A DNA stretch of 64,000 bases from Pseudozobellia thermophila (GCF_900141855.1 NZ_FQYU01000002.1:248001-312000); one strand, 5' to 3'; counted from the stretch's first letter, positions 27,475-36,396 are shown. Notes: a model not told the origin generated them from the sequence alone. Made by a program: numbers and translations.

Positions 27475-28302
27475 ATGACAATCGATAGCCATCAACATTT
27501 TTGGATCTACGATGAAAAAAGACATGCCTGGATAGACGATACCATGACCGACATCAGGCAAAACTTCCTGCCCTCCGACCTTAAACCCATTTATGGGGCC
27601 AACGGAATCGACGGCTGTGTGGCCGTTCAGGCCGACCAAACCCTGGAAGAGACCGACTTTTTGCTCAAGCTTGCGGCCGCGAACGATTTTATAAAAGGCG
27701 TGGTAGGCTGGGCCGATTTAAGATCGGAAAACCTATCCGAGGTTCTGGGTCGCTACGCCGACCAAAAAAAACTAAAGGGATGGCGGCATGTGGTGCAAGA
27801 CGAAGCGGACCATAATTTTATATTGCGTCCCGATTTTTTAAGCGGTATTTCACAACTCGCCGATTACGGCCATACCTACGATATTTTGGTTTTTCCGCAC
27901 CAGTTGGGAGCGGTATTGGAATTCGTCAAAAAATTTCCCGATCAGAAATTCGTTATCGACCACATTGCCAAACCTTATATCAAAGATGGCTTTTATGATG
28001 GATGGGCACTGTTGATGAGGGAAATCGGCAAACACGAAAACGTGTATTGCAAACTGTCGGGAATGATTACCGAGGCCGATCATGGAACATGGACAAGCGG
28101 GCAACTCCGACCCTACATGGACTTGGTCTTGGAAGCCTTTGGCAGCCACCGTCTAATGTTCGGCTCCGATTGGCCGGTCTGTCTGCTTGCGGGCAGTTAT
28201 GACCGGATGAAGAAGGCCGTCGACGATTTTGTTTCGACCTTGGGCGATGACGAACAAAAAAGAATAATGGGCGAAAACGCAATCGCGTTCTACGACCTGT
28301 AA
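27475..28302 (+). CDS. Amidohydrolase, L-fuconolactonase-like
   Basis: A 275-residue metal-dependent hydrolase of the COG3618 amidohydrolase_2 type. The N-terminal metal motif is His6-x-His8 (SHQHFW); later ligands are in VIDHIAKP and the catalytic aspartate in GSDWPVC. This subfamily includes L-fuconolactone and L-rhamnonolactone hydrolases. Placed between the dehydrogenase and the mutarotase genes, it most likely opens the sugar lactone made by the former to the aldonate. It is cytoplasmic, with no signal peptide. Confidence 0.88.
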   Translation: MTIDSHQHFWIYDEKRHAWIDDTMTDIRQNFLPSDLKPIYGANGIDGCVAVQADQTLEETDFLLKLAAANDFIKGVVGWADLRSENLSEVLGRYADQKKLKGWRHVVQDEADHNFILRPDFLSGISQLADYGHTYDILVFPHQLGAVLEFVKKFPDQKFVIDHIAKPYIKDGFYDGWALLMREIGKHENVYCKLSGMITEADHGTWTSGQLRPYMDLVLEAFGSHRLMFGSDWPVCLLAGSYDRMKKAVDDFVSTLGDDEQKRIMGENAIAFYDL

Positions 28303-28342
28303 ACGCAAGGCTAATATAGCCCCTCCCTAAAATTTCAATAAA

Positions 28343-28687
28343 ATGACCCGAACAAAGCGCTTCTGCTATTCGTGCGACTTAAAGAACGACCCCGAACTGA
28401 TCGAGGAATACAAGGCCCACCATGCACCGGGCGCCGTTCCCGAGGCCATCGTAAAAAGCATCAAGGATGCGGGAATAGAGAACATGGAGATTTACCTGAC
28501 CGGCAACCGGATGTTTATGATCATGGAGGTCAACGAAAGCTTCGACCCGGCCAAAAAGGCCGAAATGGACGCCAACAACCCCGCCGTCCAAAAGTGGGAA
28601 GAACTCATGTGGAAATTCCAGCAAAGTCTGCCATGGGCCGAAAAGGACGAAAAATGGATTGCCTTGGAGAAGATATTTCAACTTTAG
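28343..28687 (+). CDS. L-rhamnose/L-fucose mutarotase-like protein (DUF718)
   Basis: A 114-residue protein of the RhaM/DUF718 fold. It opens with the typical YSCDLKNDPELIEEYKAHH block with the catalytic histidine region, then MEIYLTGNRMFMIMEV and the C-terminal NPAVQKWEELMWKFQQ block. It interconverts sugar anomers, feeding the beta form to the dehydrogenase. Members found with oxidative fucose genes are L-fucose mutarotases, whereas E. coli RhaM acts on L-rhamnose. It ends the three-gene plus-strand run and converges with the FAH-family gene 37 bases away. Confidence 0.88.
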   Translation: MTRTKRFCYSCDLKNDPELIEEYKAHHAPGAVPEAIVKSIKDAGIENMEIYLTGNRMFMIMEVNESFDPAKKAEMDANNPAVQKWEELMWKFQQSLPWAEKDEKWIALEKIFQL

Positions 28688-28724
28688 GCTTCGCCCTGGT
28701 CAATCGCCTCGTGATTAAAAGGTA

Positions 28725-29555
28725 CTAGCCGACGAAATTTACCAAGGTCCCGATATGATCGATACTTATCCGTATTTCATCGCCCGGCTTAAGTGTAAAT
28801 TCGTCCGGGGGTATAATTCCGGTACCCGTCATCAAAAAACAGCCGTTGGGAAAATGGCATTCCCTGAACAGATAGGCCACCAAATCGGTATGCTTTCGCT
28901 TCATCTGGTTGATCTGAATTTTATCGTTAAAGACCTGATCGCCCCCTCTTATAATTTCAAGTTCTATGGTCGTATCGGGTGAAATGGGTTCGCCCGGCAC
29001 ATAAATACAAGGTCCTAAGGCGGCACACCCATCGTAGGTCTTGGCCTGGGGCAGGTACAAGGGATTTTCCCCCTCGATGCTTCTAGAACTCATATCGTTT
29101 CCGATGGTGTAACCTTCAATAGAGCCCTTAGAACTTATGAGCAAGGTCAATTCGGGTTCGGGTACGTCCCAGCCCGAATCCTTCCTGATCCGAACGGTTC
29201 CCCCCTGGCCTACCGTTCGCTGGGGCGTGGCCTTAAAAAACAGTTCCGGGCGATCGGCGTCGTACACCCGATCGTAAAAGGTACCGCCCCCGGCCTTTTT
29301 CGATTCCTCCATACGGGCGGTCTTACTGCGCATATAGGTAACTCCCGATGCCCATACCTCTTGGTTCCCCATAGGCTTTTCGATATCGGCATCCCCAATA
29401 GTCCCCTTAAAATCGTCAAAACTCCCCAAATCGGATTCCAAGGCCTGGAACAGATGCTCGCGATTAAGAAAAACATCCCAGTCCCCAATTTTCTTAACGT
29501 ACATTTTTTCGTTGTGCTCTATAACAGCTCCGTGTGAAGTCTTGTAAATTTTCAT
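28725..29555 (-). CDS. FAH-family enzyme resembling 2-keto-3-deoxy-arabinonate dehydratase
   Basis: A 276-residue fumarylacetoacetate hydrolase family protein. It carries EVWASGVTY, YDADRPELFFKATPQRTVGQG, VPEPELTLL (metal glutamates), ENPLYLPQAKTYDGCAALGP and MTGTGIIP blocks. From memory these align closely with the archaeal 2-keto-3-deoxy-D-arabinonate dehydratase type rather than with typical FAH hydrolases. It should therefore act on a 2-keto-3-deoxy sugar acid, either dehydrating it or, as in the oxidative fucose pathway, cleaving a diketo acid. It is divergent from the mannonate SDR (135 bases) and convergent with the mutarotase. Confidence 0.82.
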   Translation of the reverse strand: MKIYKTSHGAVIEHNEKMYVKKIGDWDVFLNREHLFQALESDLGSFDDFKGTIGDADIEKPMGNQEVWASGVTYMRSKTARMEESKKAGGGTFYDRVYDADRPELFFKATPQRTVGQGGTVRIRKDSGWDVPEPELTLLISSKGSIEGYTIGNDMSSRSIEGENPLYLPQAKTYDGCAALGPCIYVPGEPISPDTTIELEIIRGGDQVFNDKIQINQMKRKHTDLVAYLFRECHFPNGCFLMTGTGIIPPDEFTLKPGDEIRISIDHIGTLVNFVG

Positions 29556-29690
29556 AAGTTCGGTTTGATCGTTTTGTTTCTCTAAAAGTAAAGTTTTTTT
29601 GTTGCTTTTTTAAGGAGAATCAACACACTTTTAGTTTTTAAGGGATATTGTTTTATCTTCGGCCCTCAAACCAGATAAACTACATAAATT

Positions 29691-30497
29691 ATGTTCGGCA
29701 TCAAAGACAAGATTGCCATTATTACCGGCGCCAGTGGATCCCTGGCAGGTAGCATTGCCAAAAGCTTTGCCGAGGCCGGTGTAAAGTTGGCCCTGCTCAC
29801 CCGCAAAGAATCGTCCCTTGCCGGTTTAATGGCCGAAATTGATTCAGTGGGCGGATATGCCAAGGCTTACGAGGCGGATATTTTGGATGAAAAATCCCTA
29901 GGGGAGGTAAAAGACCAAATACTATCCGATTTTGGGCGAATAGACATTCTTCTGAATATTGCGGGAGGCAACCTTCCCGGTGCGACCATCGGGGTCGACA
30001 AAACCATTTTCGACCTTTCGATCGACGCCTTTAGAAAGGTTACCGACCTGAACCTTAACGGTACGGTTATCCCTTCCATTGTTTTTGGGAAGGTGATGTC
30101 GGAGCAAAAGGAAGGGGTCATCATCAATTATTCCTCTATGGCCGTAGATCGTGTCATTACCAGGGTTGCCGGATATTCCGCATCCAAGGCCGCCATGGAG
30201 AACTTTACCCGATGGATGGCCGTGGAAATGGCCTCGAAGTTCGGTGAGGGCATTCGTGTGAACGCCGTGGCACCTGGTTTCTTCATCGGAAAACAGAACA
30301 GGGCCCTTTTGACCAATGAAGACGGATCCTATACCCAAAGGGGCGAGGATATCATCAGGAACACGCCCATGGGCAGGTTCGGGGAAATCGAAGAGCTGAA
30401 CGGTGCCGTACAATTTTTATGCAGTGATGCCGCCAAGTTCATTACGGGAATCGTATTGCCCGTAGACGGCGGGTTTAGTGCATTTAGCGGGGTATAA
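29691..30497 (+). CDS. uxuB: SDR-type D-mannonate oxidoreductase
   Basis: A 268-residue short-chain dehydrogenase with TGASGSLAGSIAKSF at residues 12-26, GGNLPGAT at 92-99, catalytic Ser148/149, Tyr162 and Lys166 (GYSASKAAMENFTRW), and the GFFIGKQNRALL and PVDGGFSAFSGV blocks typical of the YjmF-type fructuronate reductases. These reduce D-fructuronate to D-mannonate. The next gene, 54 bases downstream, is mannonate dehydratase, which confirms the pathway. A role in the L-fucose branch as 2-keto-3-deoxy-L-fuconate dehydrogenase is less likely given these family-specific blocks. Confidence 0.85.
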   Translation: MFGIKDKIAIITGASGSLAGSIAKSFAEAGVKLALLTRKESSLAGLMAEIDSVGGYAKAYEADILDEKSLGEVKDQILSDFGRIDILLNIAGGNLPGATIGVDKTIFDLSIDAFRKVTDLNLNGTVIPSIVFGKVMSEQKEGVIINYSSMAVDRVITRVAGYSASKAAMENFTRWMAVEMASKFGEGIRVNAVAPGFFIGKQNRALLTNEDGSYTQRGEDIIRNTPMGRFGEIEELNGAVQFLCSDAAKFITGIVLPVDGGFSAFSGV

Positions 30498-30551
30498 ACC
30501 TTTTATCGAACCCTCCATTAATTTTCTGGGAACAACTTATATAACTACAGT

Positions 30552-31754
30552 ATGGAACAAACATGGCGATGGTACGGGCCAAGCGATCCCGTAAGCCTTC
30601 AAGACATCAGACAAGCCGGTGCAACGGGTATCGTTACGGCCTTACATCATATCGCGAACGGGGAAGTCTGGCCCATTTCAGAAATCGAGAAGCGAAAAAA
30701 GCATTTAGAGGACAACGGACTGGTATGGTCGGTGGTCGAATCACTGCCCATCCACGAAAACATCAAGACCCAACAAGGCGAATACAAAAAATACATCGAA
30801 AATTACAAGGAGAGCCTAAGGAACCTGGCCGCCTGCGGTGTAAAAACGGTATGCTACAATTTTATGCCCGTATTGGATTGGACGCGTACCAGCCTCGATT
30901 TTGAAGTCGAAGATGGCTCAAAGGCCCTTTCCTTTGAATTTGCCGCCTTGGCCGCCTTTGACCTCTTTATCCTAAAAAGGCCAAATGCCGAGGCCACCTA
31001 TACCGAGGCCCAAATCGCGGAGGCCAAAAAACGTTATTCGGCCATGTCGGAAGAAGACATCTGGCAGCTGGTAAAAACCATTATTGCGGGGCTTCCCGGT
31101 TCTTCGGAGGGCTATCCCGTGCCTGAGAAGGGCTTCGACCTGAGCAAGTTCCAAACCATTTTGGATACCTATAATTCCATTGGCGAAGACGAAATGAGGG
31201 ACAGCCTGGTTTACTTTTTACAGGAAGTAGTCCCGGTCGCCGAGGAAACCGGGGTACGGCTCTGCATCCACCCCGACGACCCTCCGTTTTCTATCTTGGG
31301 ACTCCCACGTATTATGGGTACCGAAGCCGATTACGCCTATATTTTCGATAAGGTAAAATCGCTACATAACGGAATTACGTTTTGTACGGGATCCTTGGGA
31401 GCGCGTGAAGACAATAATATTCCGCAAATGTTCAAAAGGTTCGCCGACCGCGTACATTTTCTTCATTTGAGAAGCACCAAACGCGATGGCAAGGGCAACT
31501 TCTACGAGGCCAACCACCTAGAAGGCGACGTACCGATGTACGAATTGGTCAAACTGATTCTGGCCGAGGAAAAAAGAAGGAAGGAAGAGGGCCGGGAAGA
31601 CAGTCAGATTCCGATGCGGCCCGACCACGGCCATCAAATGCTCGACGACCTCCATAAAAAAACCAATCCCGGTTATTCCGCCATTGGCCGCTTGCGCGGG
31701 TTGGCAGAATTACGGGGATTGGAATTGGGTATTCGAAAGTCGTATTTCGAATAA
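30552..31754 (+). CDS. uxuA: Mannonate dehydratase
   Basis: A 400-residue mannonate dehydratase, close to the usual length. It converts D-mannonate to 2-keto-3-deoxygluconate (KDG). Visible blocks are [16 protein letters not shown] at the start, [17 protein letters not shown] with metal-site His and Asp, and the C-terminal [11 protein letters not shown]. It follows the SDR uxuB and converges, with only five bases between stops, on the KDPG aldolase and KDG kinase genes that process its product. No uronate isomerase (UxaC) is present in the window. Confidence 0.93.
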   Translation: MEQTWRWYGPSDPVSLQDIRQAGATGIVTALHHIANGEVWPISEIEKRKKHLEDNGLVWSVVESLPIHENIKTQQGEYKKYIENYKESLRNLAACGVKTVCYNFMPVLDWTRTSLDFEVEDGSKALSFEFAALAAFDLFILKRPNAEATYTEAQIAEAKKRYSAMSEEDIWQLVKTIIAGLPGSSEGYPVPEKGFDLSKFQTILDTYNSIGEDEMRDSLVYFLQEVVPVAEETGVRLCIHPDDPPFSILGLPRIMGTEADYAYIFDKVKSLHNGITFCTGSLGAREDNNIPQMFKRFADRVHFLHLRSTKRDGKGNFYEANHLEGDVPMYELVKLILAEEKRRKEEGREDSQIPMRPDHGHQMLDDLHKKTNPGYSAIGRLRGLAELRGLELGIRKSYFE

Positions 31755-31759
31755 ACGGT

Positions 31760-32428
31760 TTAACTTCTAATACGCTTGATCAAGGCCAAGGTATCTTTTA
31801 CCTTGGCTTCAAGACCGGCATAATCCTTATTGGCAAGTATTTCCTTGCTTATCAACTGTGAGCCCATGCCCACGCAGGTTACACCGGCACCGAACCAGCC
31901 TTTCAAGTTTTCCTCTTCGGTACTGACACCTCCCGTCGGCATTATGCTCGTCCATGGTTGCGGACCTTTAATGGCCTTTACAAAACCCGGACCATAGGTA
32001 GAGCCCGGGAACAATTTGATGATCTCGCATCCCAGCTCCTCGGCCCTGTTGATTTCGGTAAGCGTACCACAACCCGGGGACCAAAGCACCTTCCTTCGGT
32101 TACAGGCGATCGCGATGTCTTCGCGCAAGGTAGGGGTAACGATAAAGTTAGCCCCCATTTGCATAAACATACTGGCCGCACCCGCATCGGTAATGGATCC
32201 GACCCCCATGATCATTCCGGGCAGTTCCTTTAGGGCAAACTTGTTCAGTTCCAGAAATACCTCAAAAGCAAAATCGCCGCGGGCGGTAAACTCGATCAAT
32301 CGCGCCCCCCCGTCATAGCATGCTTTCAAAACTTTCTTGCCCAATTCGATATCGGGATGATAAAACAGAGGTACCATTCCGGTCTCCTCCATCACCTGGG
32401 CTACTTCAATTCTTGAATACTTGGCCAT
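31760..32428 (-). CDS. eda: KDPG aldolase (bifunctional KHG/KDPG type)
   Basis: A 222-residue class I aldolase that splits 2-keto-3-deoxy-6-phosphogluconate into pyruvate and glyceraldehyde-3-phosphate. The Schiff-base lysine is Lys138 (EIIKLFPGS) and the catalytic acid/base is Glu46 (IEFTARGD). Length and motifs are normal for the family. It is the last of eight genes on the minus strand starting with SusC, and follows KDG kinase by 69 bases. Confidence 0.92.
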   Translation of the reverse strand: MAKYSRIEVAQVMEETGMVPLFYHPDIELGKKVLKACYDGGARLIEFTARGDFAFEVFLELNKFALKELPGMIMGVGSITDAGAASMFMQMGANFIVTPTLREDIAIACNRRKVLWSPGCGTLTEINRAEELGCEIIKLFPGSTYGPGFVKAIKGPQPWTSIMPTGGVSTEEENLKGWFGAGVTCVGMGSQLISKEILANKDYAGLEAKVKDTLALIKRIRS

Positions 32429-32497
32429 AATTGTCAGTGAATAGTTATAAGTGAATAGTTAAAAGTTTATAGTTATAAGTTAATAGGGTTGGGACCT

Positions 32498-33538
32498 TTA
32501 TCTCGCCACCCTTCCGGAAGCATCGCCCCCCATAAGTTTTTCAACCTCGGCCACGGTTACCAGGTTGGCGTCGCCCTTGATGGTGTGTTTTAGACAAGAT
32601 GCGGCAACCGCAAAGTCGAGGGCGTTCTGGTCGTCGTCCGGATACTTCAGCAAGCCGTAGATCAAGCCTCCCATAAACGAATCGCCACCGCCGACCCTGT
32701 CTACAATATCGGTAATTTGGTATTGACGGGTCTCGTACATTTTCTCCCCGTCGTACAATACGCCCGCCCAGGTATTGTGCGATGCGGATATGGAGCCCCT
32801 TAAAGTAGTGATTACTTTCTTGGCCTTGGGGAATTTTTTCATCATTTGCTTACATACCGACAAAAAGGCCTCCGCCTTCACATCGTGCCCGTGCTTGTGA
32901 ACATCGAGTCCTTCGGGGTGAATGCCAAAATGCTTTTCGGCATCTTCTTCATTGCCCAGAATAATATCGCAATACGAAGTAAGTTCGGTCATAATGGCCT
33001 CCCTATCCCCGCCATAGTTCCAAAGTTTGGCCCTGTAGTTCAGGTCGGTCGAAATGGTGATGCCCTTTTCGCTTGCCTTTTTTACGGCCTCGAGACAGAC
33101 GTCGGCGGCACCTTGCGAAATGGCCGGTGTGATACCGGTCCAGTGGAACCATTCGACCCCTTCAAAAACGGCATCCCAATCGATCATTCCCTTTTCGATT
33201 TCGGCAATGGCGGAGTGGGCCCTATCGTAAACGACCTTACTGCCACGGCTTACGGCGCCGGTTTCCAAAAAGTAGATGCCCAGGCGATCGCCCCCATAAA
33301 TTATCTTATCGGTACCGACCCCTCTTTTTCTCATTTCCATGAGGGCACATTCACCGATATCGTTTTTGGGCAATCGGGTAACAAAATCAACGGGCACGCC
33401 ATAATTGGCCAATGAAACCGCCACGTTGCTCTCGCCACCACCGTACACCACGTCGAAACTATTGGTTTGCGAAAATCTTAAAAACCCTGGAGGGGACAAT
33501 CGTAACATAATTTCCCCAAAAGTCACTACTTTTTTCAT
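32498..33538 (-). CDS. kdgK: 2-keto-3-deoxygluconate kinase (PfkB family)
   Basis: A 346-residue sugar kinase of the PfkB family. The N-terminal substrate motif is VVYGGGESNVAVSLANYG, and the ATP/anion-hole motif is DRVGGGDSFMGG with the catalytic aspartate; the first G replaces the more usual A, a common variation. It phosphorylates KDG to KDPG. KDPG aldolase lies directly downstream, and mannonate dehydratase converges from the other side, so KDG is the likely substrate. Other 2-keto-3-deoxy acids are possible. Confidence 0.9.
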   Translation of the reverse strand: MKKVVTFGEIMLRLSPPGFLRFSQTNSFDVVYGGGESNVAVSLANYGVPVDFVTRLPKNDIGECALMEMRKRGVGTDKIIYGGDRLGIYFLETGAVSRGSKVVYDRAHSAIAEIEKGMIDWDAVFEGVEWFHWTGITPAISQGAADVCLEAVKKASEKGITISTDLNYRAKLWNYGGDREAIMTELTSYCDIILGNEEDAEKHFGIHPEGLDVHKHGHDVKAEAFLSVCKQMMKKFPKAKKVITTLRGSISASHNTWAGVLYDGEKMYETRQYQITDIVDRVGGGDSFMGGLIYGLLKYPDDDQNALDFAVAASCLKHTIKGDANLVTVAEVEKLMGGDASGRVAR

Positions 33539-33742
33539 TATCTATTAATTATTTATGTTCGCTTTTCACGAAGATAAAGGTTATTTTTTGATAGGCCGAA
33601 AATAAAGATTTACTCTAAAATATCAGAAGGAAAGATTTACAAATACGGCAATCGATATTCCTATAACAATAATTCATGGAATTGAGATATTTTTTCCCTT
33701 CATGAGGGATTAACCCCGCCCAAAAGATGAAGAAGTGTCCAC

Positions 33743-34846
33743 TTATTGTTCGTCGACGAGGGGTTTTACCCGTACTTCAGGGGGTCTTTTGTGCCAGTAG
33801 GAAGCCAGGATGGAACCGGTGATGTTCATCAGCGGACCGAAAACGGCCGGTGCGAGGCCCATGGTGGCGATTTTGCCCAAAGAATTGGCAATTCCCGAGG
33901 CAAGTCCGCCGTTCTGCATACCGACTTCGATCGCTATGGTACGGGAATCCTGCTCCGACATCCTAAAAAGTTTGGCGAAGCCATAGCCCAAACTATAGCC
34001 AAATACATTGTGGACCAATACCAATACCATCAAAAGCCCCCCAATATCCAGCAGGCTATCCCTGCCAGCGGCAGTTATAATCGTGATAATTATGCCTATG
34101 GCCAACATGGAAACAATGGGCATGGCCCTATCGAGCCATTTGGTCTTGAACAATTTATTAAAGAGGAGTCCGGCCCCGATCGGCAGTATGATCATTTTGG
34201 TGATGCTCCACATCATATCCAATACATCGATTTCGATAAACTCCCCGGCCAATAATTTCATCAAAAGCGGGGTCAGAAAGGGGGCCAATAAGGTGGCGAT
34301 GGACGTAATGGTAATCGAAAGGGCCAAATTGGCCTTGGCGAGATAGGCCATAACATTCGATGCCACACCACTTGGCGAACATCCGATCAGCACGATACCG
34401 GCGGCGATCTCGGGCGGAAAATCACTTATTTTGGCCAAGGCAAAACCGACAATGGGCATGATCAACAATTGGGCCGCCACCCCGATCATTACGCCTTTCG
34501 GGGTCTTAAATACCGAGGCAAAATCCTTGATGCTCATCGAGGTACCCATACCGAACATTATGATCTGTATCAAGGGTATGATCAGGGCCGTTAGCTTAAA
34601 GCCCCCTACCACGGTGAAGAAATGGGGGTAATACAATGCGGCGGAGACCCCGGCAAAAATCATGGTGGTAAATACGAGTCCGTTCAAGGTTTTATAACCG
34701 CTGAAGCCCAAGGCCAGAAGGGCAAAAAACAGTAAAAACGGTAGGCCTCCCTGTTCAAGTCTGCCTGAAAGCAACAAGCCGATTATAGAGACCAACAAGA
34801 CCGCTGCAATGCCCAAGCTAATGGAATAGAGATTGATTTTTTTCAA
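33743..34846 (-). CDS. BASS-family Na+-coupled organic acid carrier
   Basis: A 367-residue inner membrane protein with about ten membrane segments and the two BASS (bile acid:sodium symporter) signature regions: GCSPSGVASN and EVGMQNGGLASG, which form the substrate and Na+ sites. BASS proteins move monocarboxylates such as pyruvate, pantoate and bile acids. It sits between the exported dehydratase/RraA/SnoaL genes and KDG kinase on the same strand, so it probably imports a sugar acid or its 2-keto-3-deoxy product. That substrate is inference. A 204-base gap separates it from kdgK. Confidence 0.85.
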   Translation of the reverse strand: MKKINLYSISLGIAAVLLVSIIGLLLSGRLEQGGLPFLLFFALLALGFSGYKTLNGLVFTTMIFAGVSAALYYPHFFTVVGGFKLTALIIPLIQIIMFGMGTSMSIKDFASVFKTPKGVMIGVAAQLLIMPIVGFALAKISDFPPEIAAGIVLIGCSPSGVASNVMAYLAKANLALSITITSIATLLAPFLTPLLMKLLAGEFIEIDVLDMMWSITKMIILPIGAGLLFNKLFKTKWLDRAMPIVSMLAIGIIITIITAAGRDSLLDIGGLLMVLVLVHNVFGYSLGYGFAKLFRMSEQDSRTIAIEVGMQNGGLASGIANSLGKIATMGLAPAVFGPLMNITGSILASYWHKRPPEVRVKPLVDEQ

Positions 34847-34859
34847 GATAGGAATGTTT

Positions 34860-35294
34860 TTACATGAGTTTATAGGCTTGTCGGGCCAGTAGGCGCCACT
34901 CGTTGTTCTTCTTCTGCCAGGTCATCATTACCCCGATGCGCACATCGGCATCCTTGCCGTCGTTGGTACCTTTGGCCACGAAAATGTGCCTAACGATACC
35001 CACGTCGCCAGATATGGCTATGGTCTGGTCTTCGGGCAGGATCGAAAAAAAATCAAAGGGGCCCTTCAACACCGCTTCGATATATTCTTCCTTATTTTCC
35101 AGTGTCCCACTCGAATGACCATAGGTGAGTTTATCGTCGGTCAATTTTTGAAGTGCGGCCCCATCCCTGGCGACCATGGCCGCATAGAGGGCCCCTACCC
35201 CTGTTTCTATGTTCTTTTTATCGGTATTTGACTGGGCTTGGACACATGCGGTAAACAGGCCAAGAAAAGCGTATAGGTAAATTGTTTTTTTCAT
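34860..35294 (-). CDS. Exported SnoaL/DUF4440-like protein
   Basis: A 144-residue protein with a Sec signal peptide (MKKTIYLYAFLGLFTACVQAQ region) and a small SnoaL/NTF2-like fold. Recognisable blocks are YAAMVARDGAALQKLTDDKLTYGHSSG and the final strand VMMTWQKKNNEWRLLAR. The ATG at 35294 is used; a TTG two codons upstream gives a poorer signal. It stands 13 bases from the carrier gene and 35 from the RraA-like gene, so all three are co-transcribed. SnoaL-like proteins can be small isomerases, hydratases or binding proteins. Confidence 0.8.
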   Translation of the reverse strand: MKKTIYLYAFLGLFTACVQAQSNTDKKNIETGVGALYAAMVARDGAALQKLTDDKLTYGHSSGTLENKEEYIEAVLKGPFDFFSILPEDQTIAISGDVGIVRHIFVAKGTNDGKDADVRIGVMMTWQKKNNEWRLLARQAYKLM

Positions 35295-35329
35295 TGTCAA
35301 ATGGTGTGTTTATACTGGGCCAATATTTA

Positions 35330-36265
35330 TCAATAGCCCGCATTTTTTATATAATCGTCGAGTTCCTTCCGTGTCATCGGCAGCTGGTTGTCGGGATAGT
35401 TCTTCAACCACTGTACGAAATCGGCCTTAATGGCGTCGGTCCATTTGGTATCGATTTGTCCCGGAGTATAGGTTTTCTCACGGAGCCGCTGAAACCCGAA
35501 CTGGTCCCTAAGTCCGACAACCTCGGAGGAGAGCACCAGTTCCGCAACCAAGTGCGAGGGTATAAAGATGGTCCCGTGCCGATTGGCCAATACCACATCG
35601 CCCGGCAATACGATGGCCCTTCCGATCCGTATCGGTGTGTTGATCTCGGTAAGCATTTGTTCGGCGAGGTACGATGGATCATCACCCCGGTACCAGCCGT
35701 TAAAGCCCTCGATATCGAGAAGTCCGGCCACATCGCGCACCCCACCGTCAAAGATGAAACCGTTTTGCGAATTCGCGTAAATGGCATTGCCCAAGTTCGA
35801 TCCGATCAATGTCCCGTCTATGATCCGGCCATATCCGTCCGCTACATAGACATCACCGGGCTGTAGAATTTCGATCGGCCAGGAGTTGCTCCCTCCAATG
35901 GTATCGCGATTTTCCGCGCCCCCCTTTACCTTGATCAGTTGCTGATAATCGGGGCGCAAGGGGGTGTATTGGGCGGTAAGGACGCGGCCCGTCATCACCT
36001 GTCCGGGATGCAATATTTTCCAATTGCCATCGTACTGGTTGTTATACCCCTTGCGGCGCAAATAGCCCCAGGCCTCCTCGATCTGAATGTTCTTGAGACG
36101 CTTTAATAGGGCATCGGACACTTTGGGCCTTCCGTCAGGAAAACGCTCCCCTTGCCAATCGGCGGTCAACTCCTTGATATATCCAGGGGTTGCAGCAACA
36201 CCTTGGGCAGAGACCGAGAATGTCATAAAAGCAAAAACCATCCCTAAAAATAACTTTATTTTCAT
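35330..36265 (-). CDS. Exported RraA-like protein (aldolase-family fold)
   Basis: A 311-residue protein with a Sec signal peptide (cut near residue 20, VSAQG). It carries the RraA/HMG-aldolase fold: PGDVYVADGYG near 137-146, LGNAIYANSQNG, and the DGGVRD motif with Arg177 and Asp178, which in this family hold the substrate carboxylate and the metal. RraA relatives include 4-hydroxy-4-methyl-2-oxoglutarate aldolases that cleave 2-keto acids to pyruvate. An exported form with about 60 extra N-terminal residues is unusual. The enolase-family dehydratase encoded upstream could make its 2-keto acid substrate in the periplasm. Confidence 0.82.
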   Translation of the reverse strand: MKIKLFLGMVFAFMTFSVSAQGVAATPGYIKELTADWQGERFPDGRPKVSDALLKRLKNIQIEEAWGYLRRKGYNNQYDGNWKILHPGQVMTGRVLTAQYTPLRPDYQQLIKVKGGAENRDTIGGSNSWPIEILQPGDVYVADGYGRIIDGTLIGSNLGNAIYANSQNGFIFDGGVRDVAGLLDIEGFNGWYRGDDPSYLAEQMLTEINTPIRIGRAIVLPGDVVLANRHGTIFIPSHLVAELVLSSEVVGLRDQFGFQRLREKTYTPGQIDTKWTDAIKADFVQWLKNYPDNQLPMTRKELDDYIKNAGY

Positions 36266-36353
36266 TTGTAGTGTATTTATACTGTTAATCTAAACTGTTT
36301 TTAACGATTTTAGCGGACAACGCAATATTTTTTAATGGTAGAAGGCCAAGGTA

Positions 36354-36396
36354 GTTGAACATCCCCGATTAAGATTAAATAATCGGGGTGCTCAAC
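36354..36396 (-). other. Strong hairpin between the dehydratase and RraA-like genes
   Basis: A perfect 9-bp stem CCCCGATTA (36363-36371) / TAATCGGGG (36380-36388) with an 8-base loop is extended by GTTGA / TCAAC arms (36354-36358, 36392-36396) across a small internal loop. On the minus strand no T run follows directly, so it is not a standard terminator. It may be an mRNA processing or stability element that sets different levels for the genes on either side. Confidence 0.5.

Noticed and set aside
36087-36293. Open frame opposite the start of the RraA-like gene
   Set aside because: Short, antisense to a signal peptide region, without any family feature.
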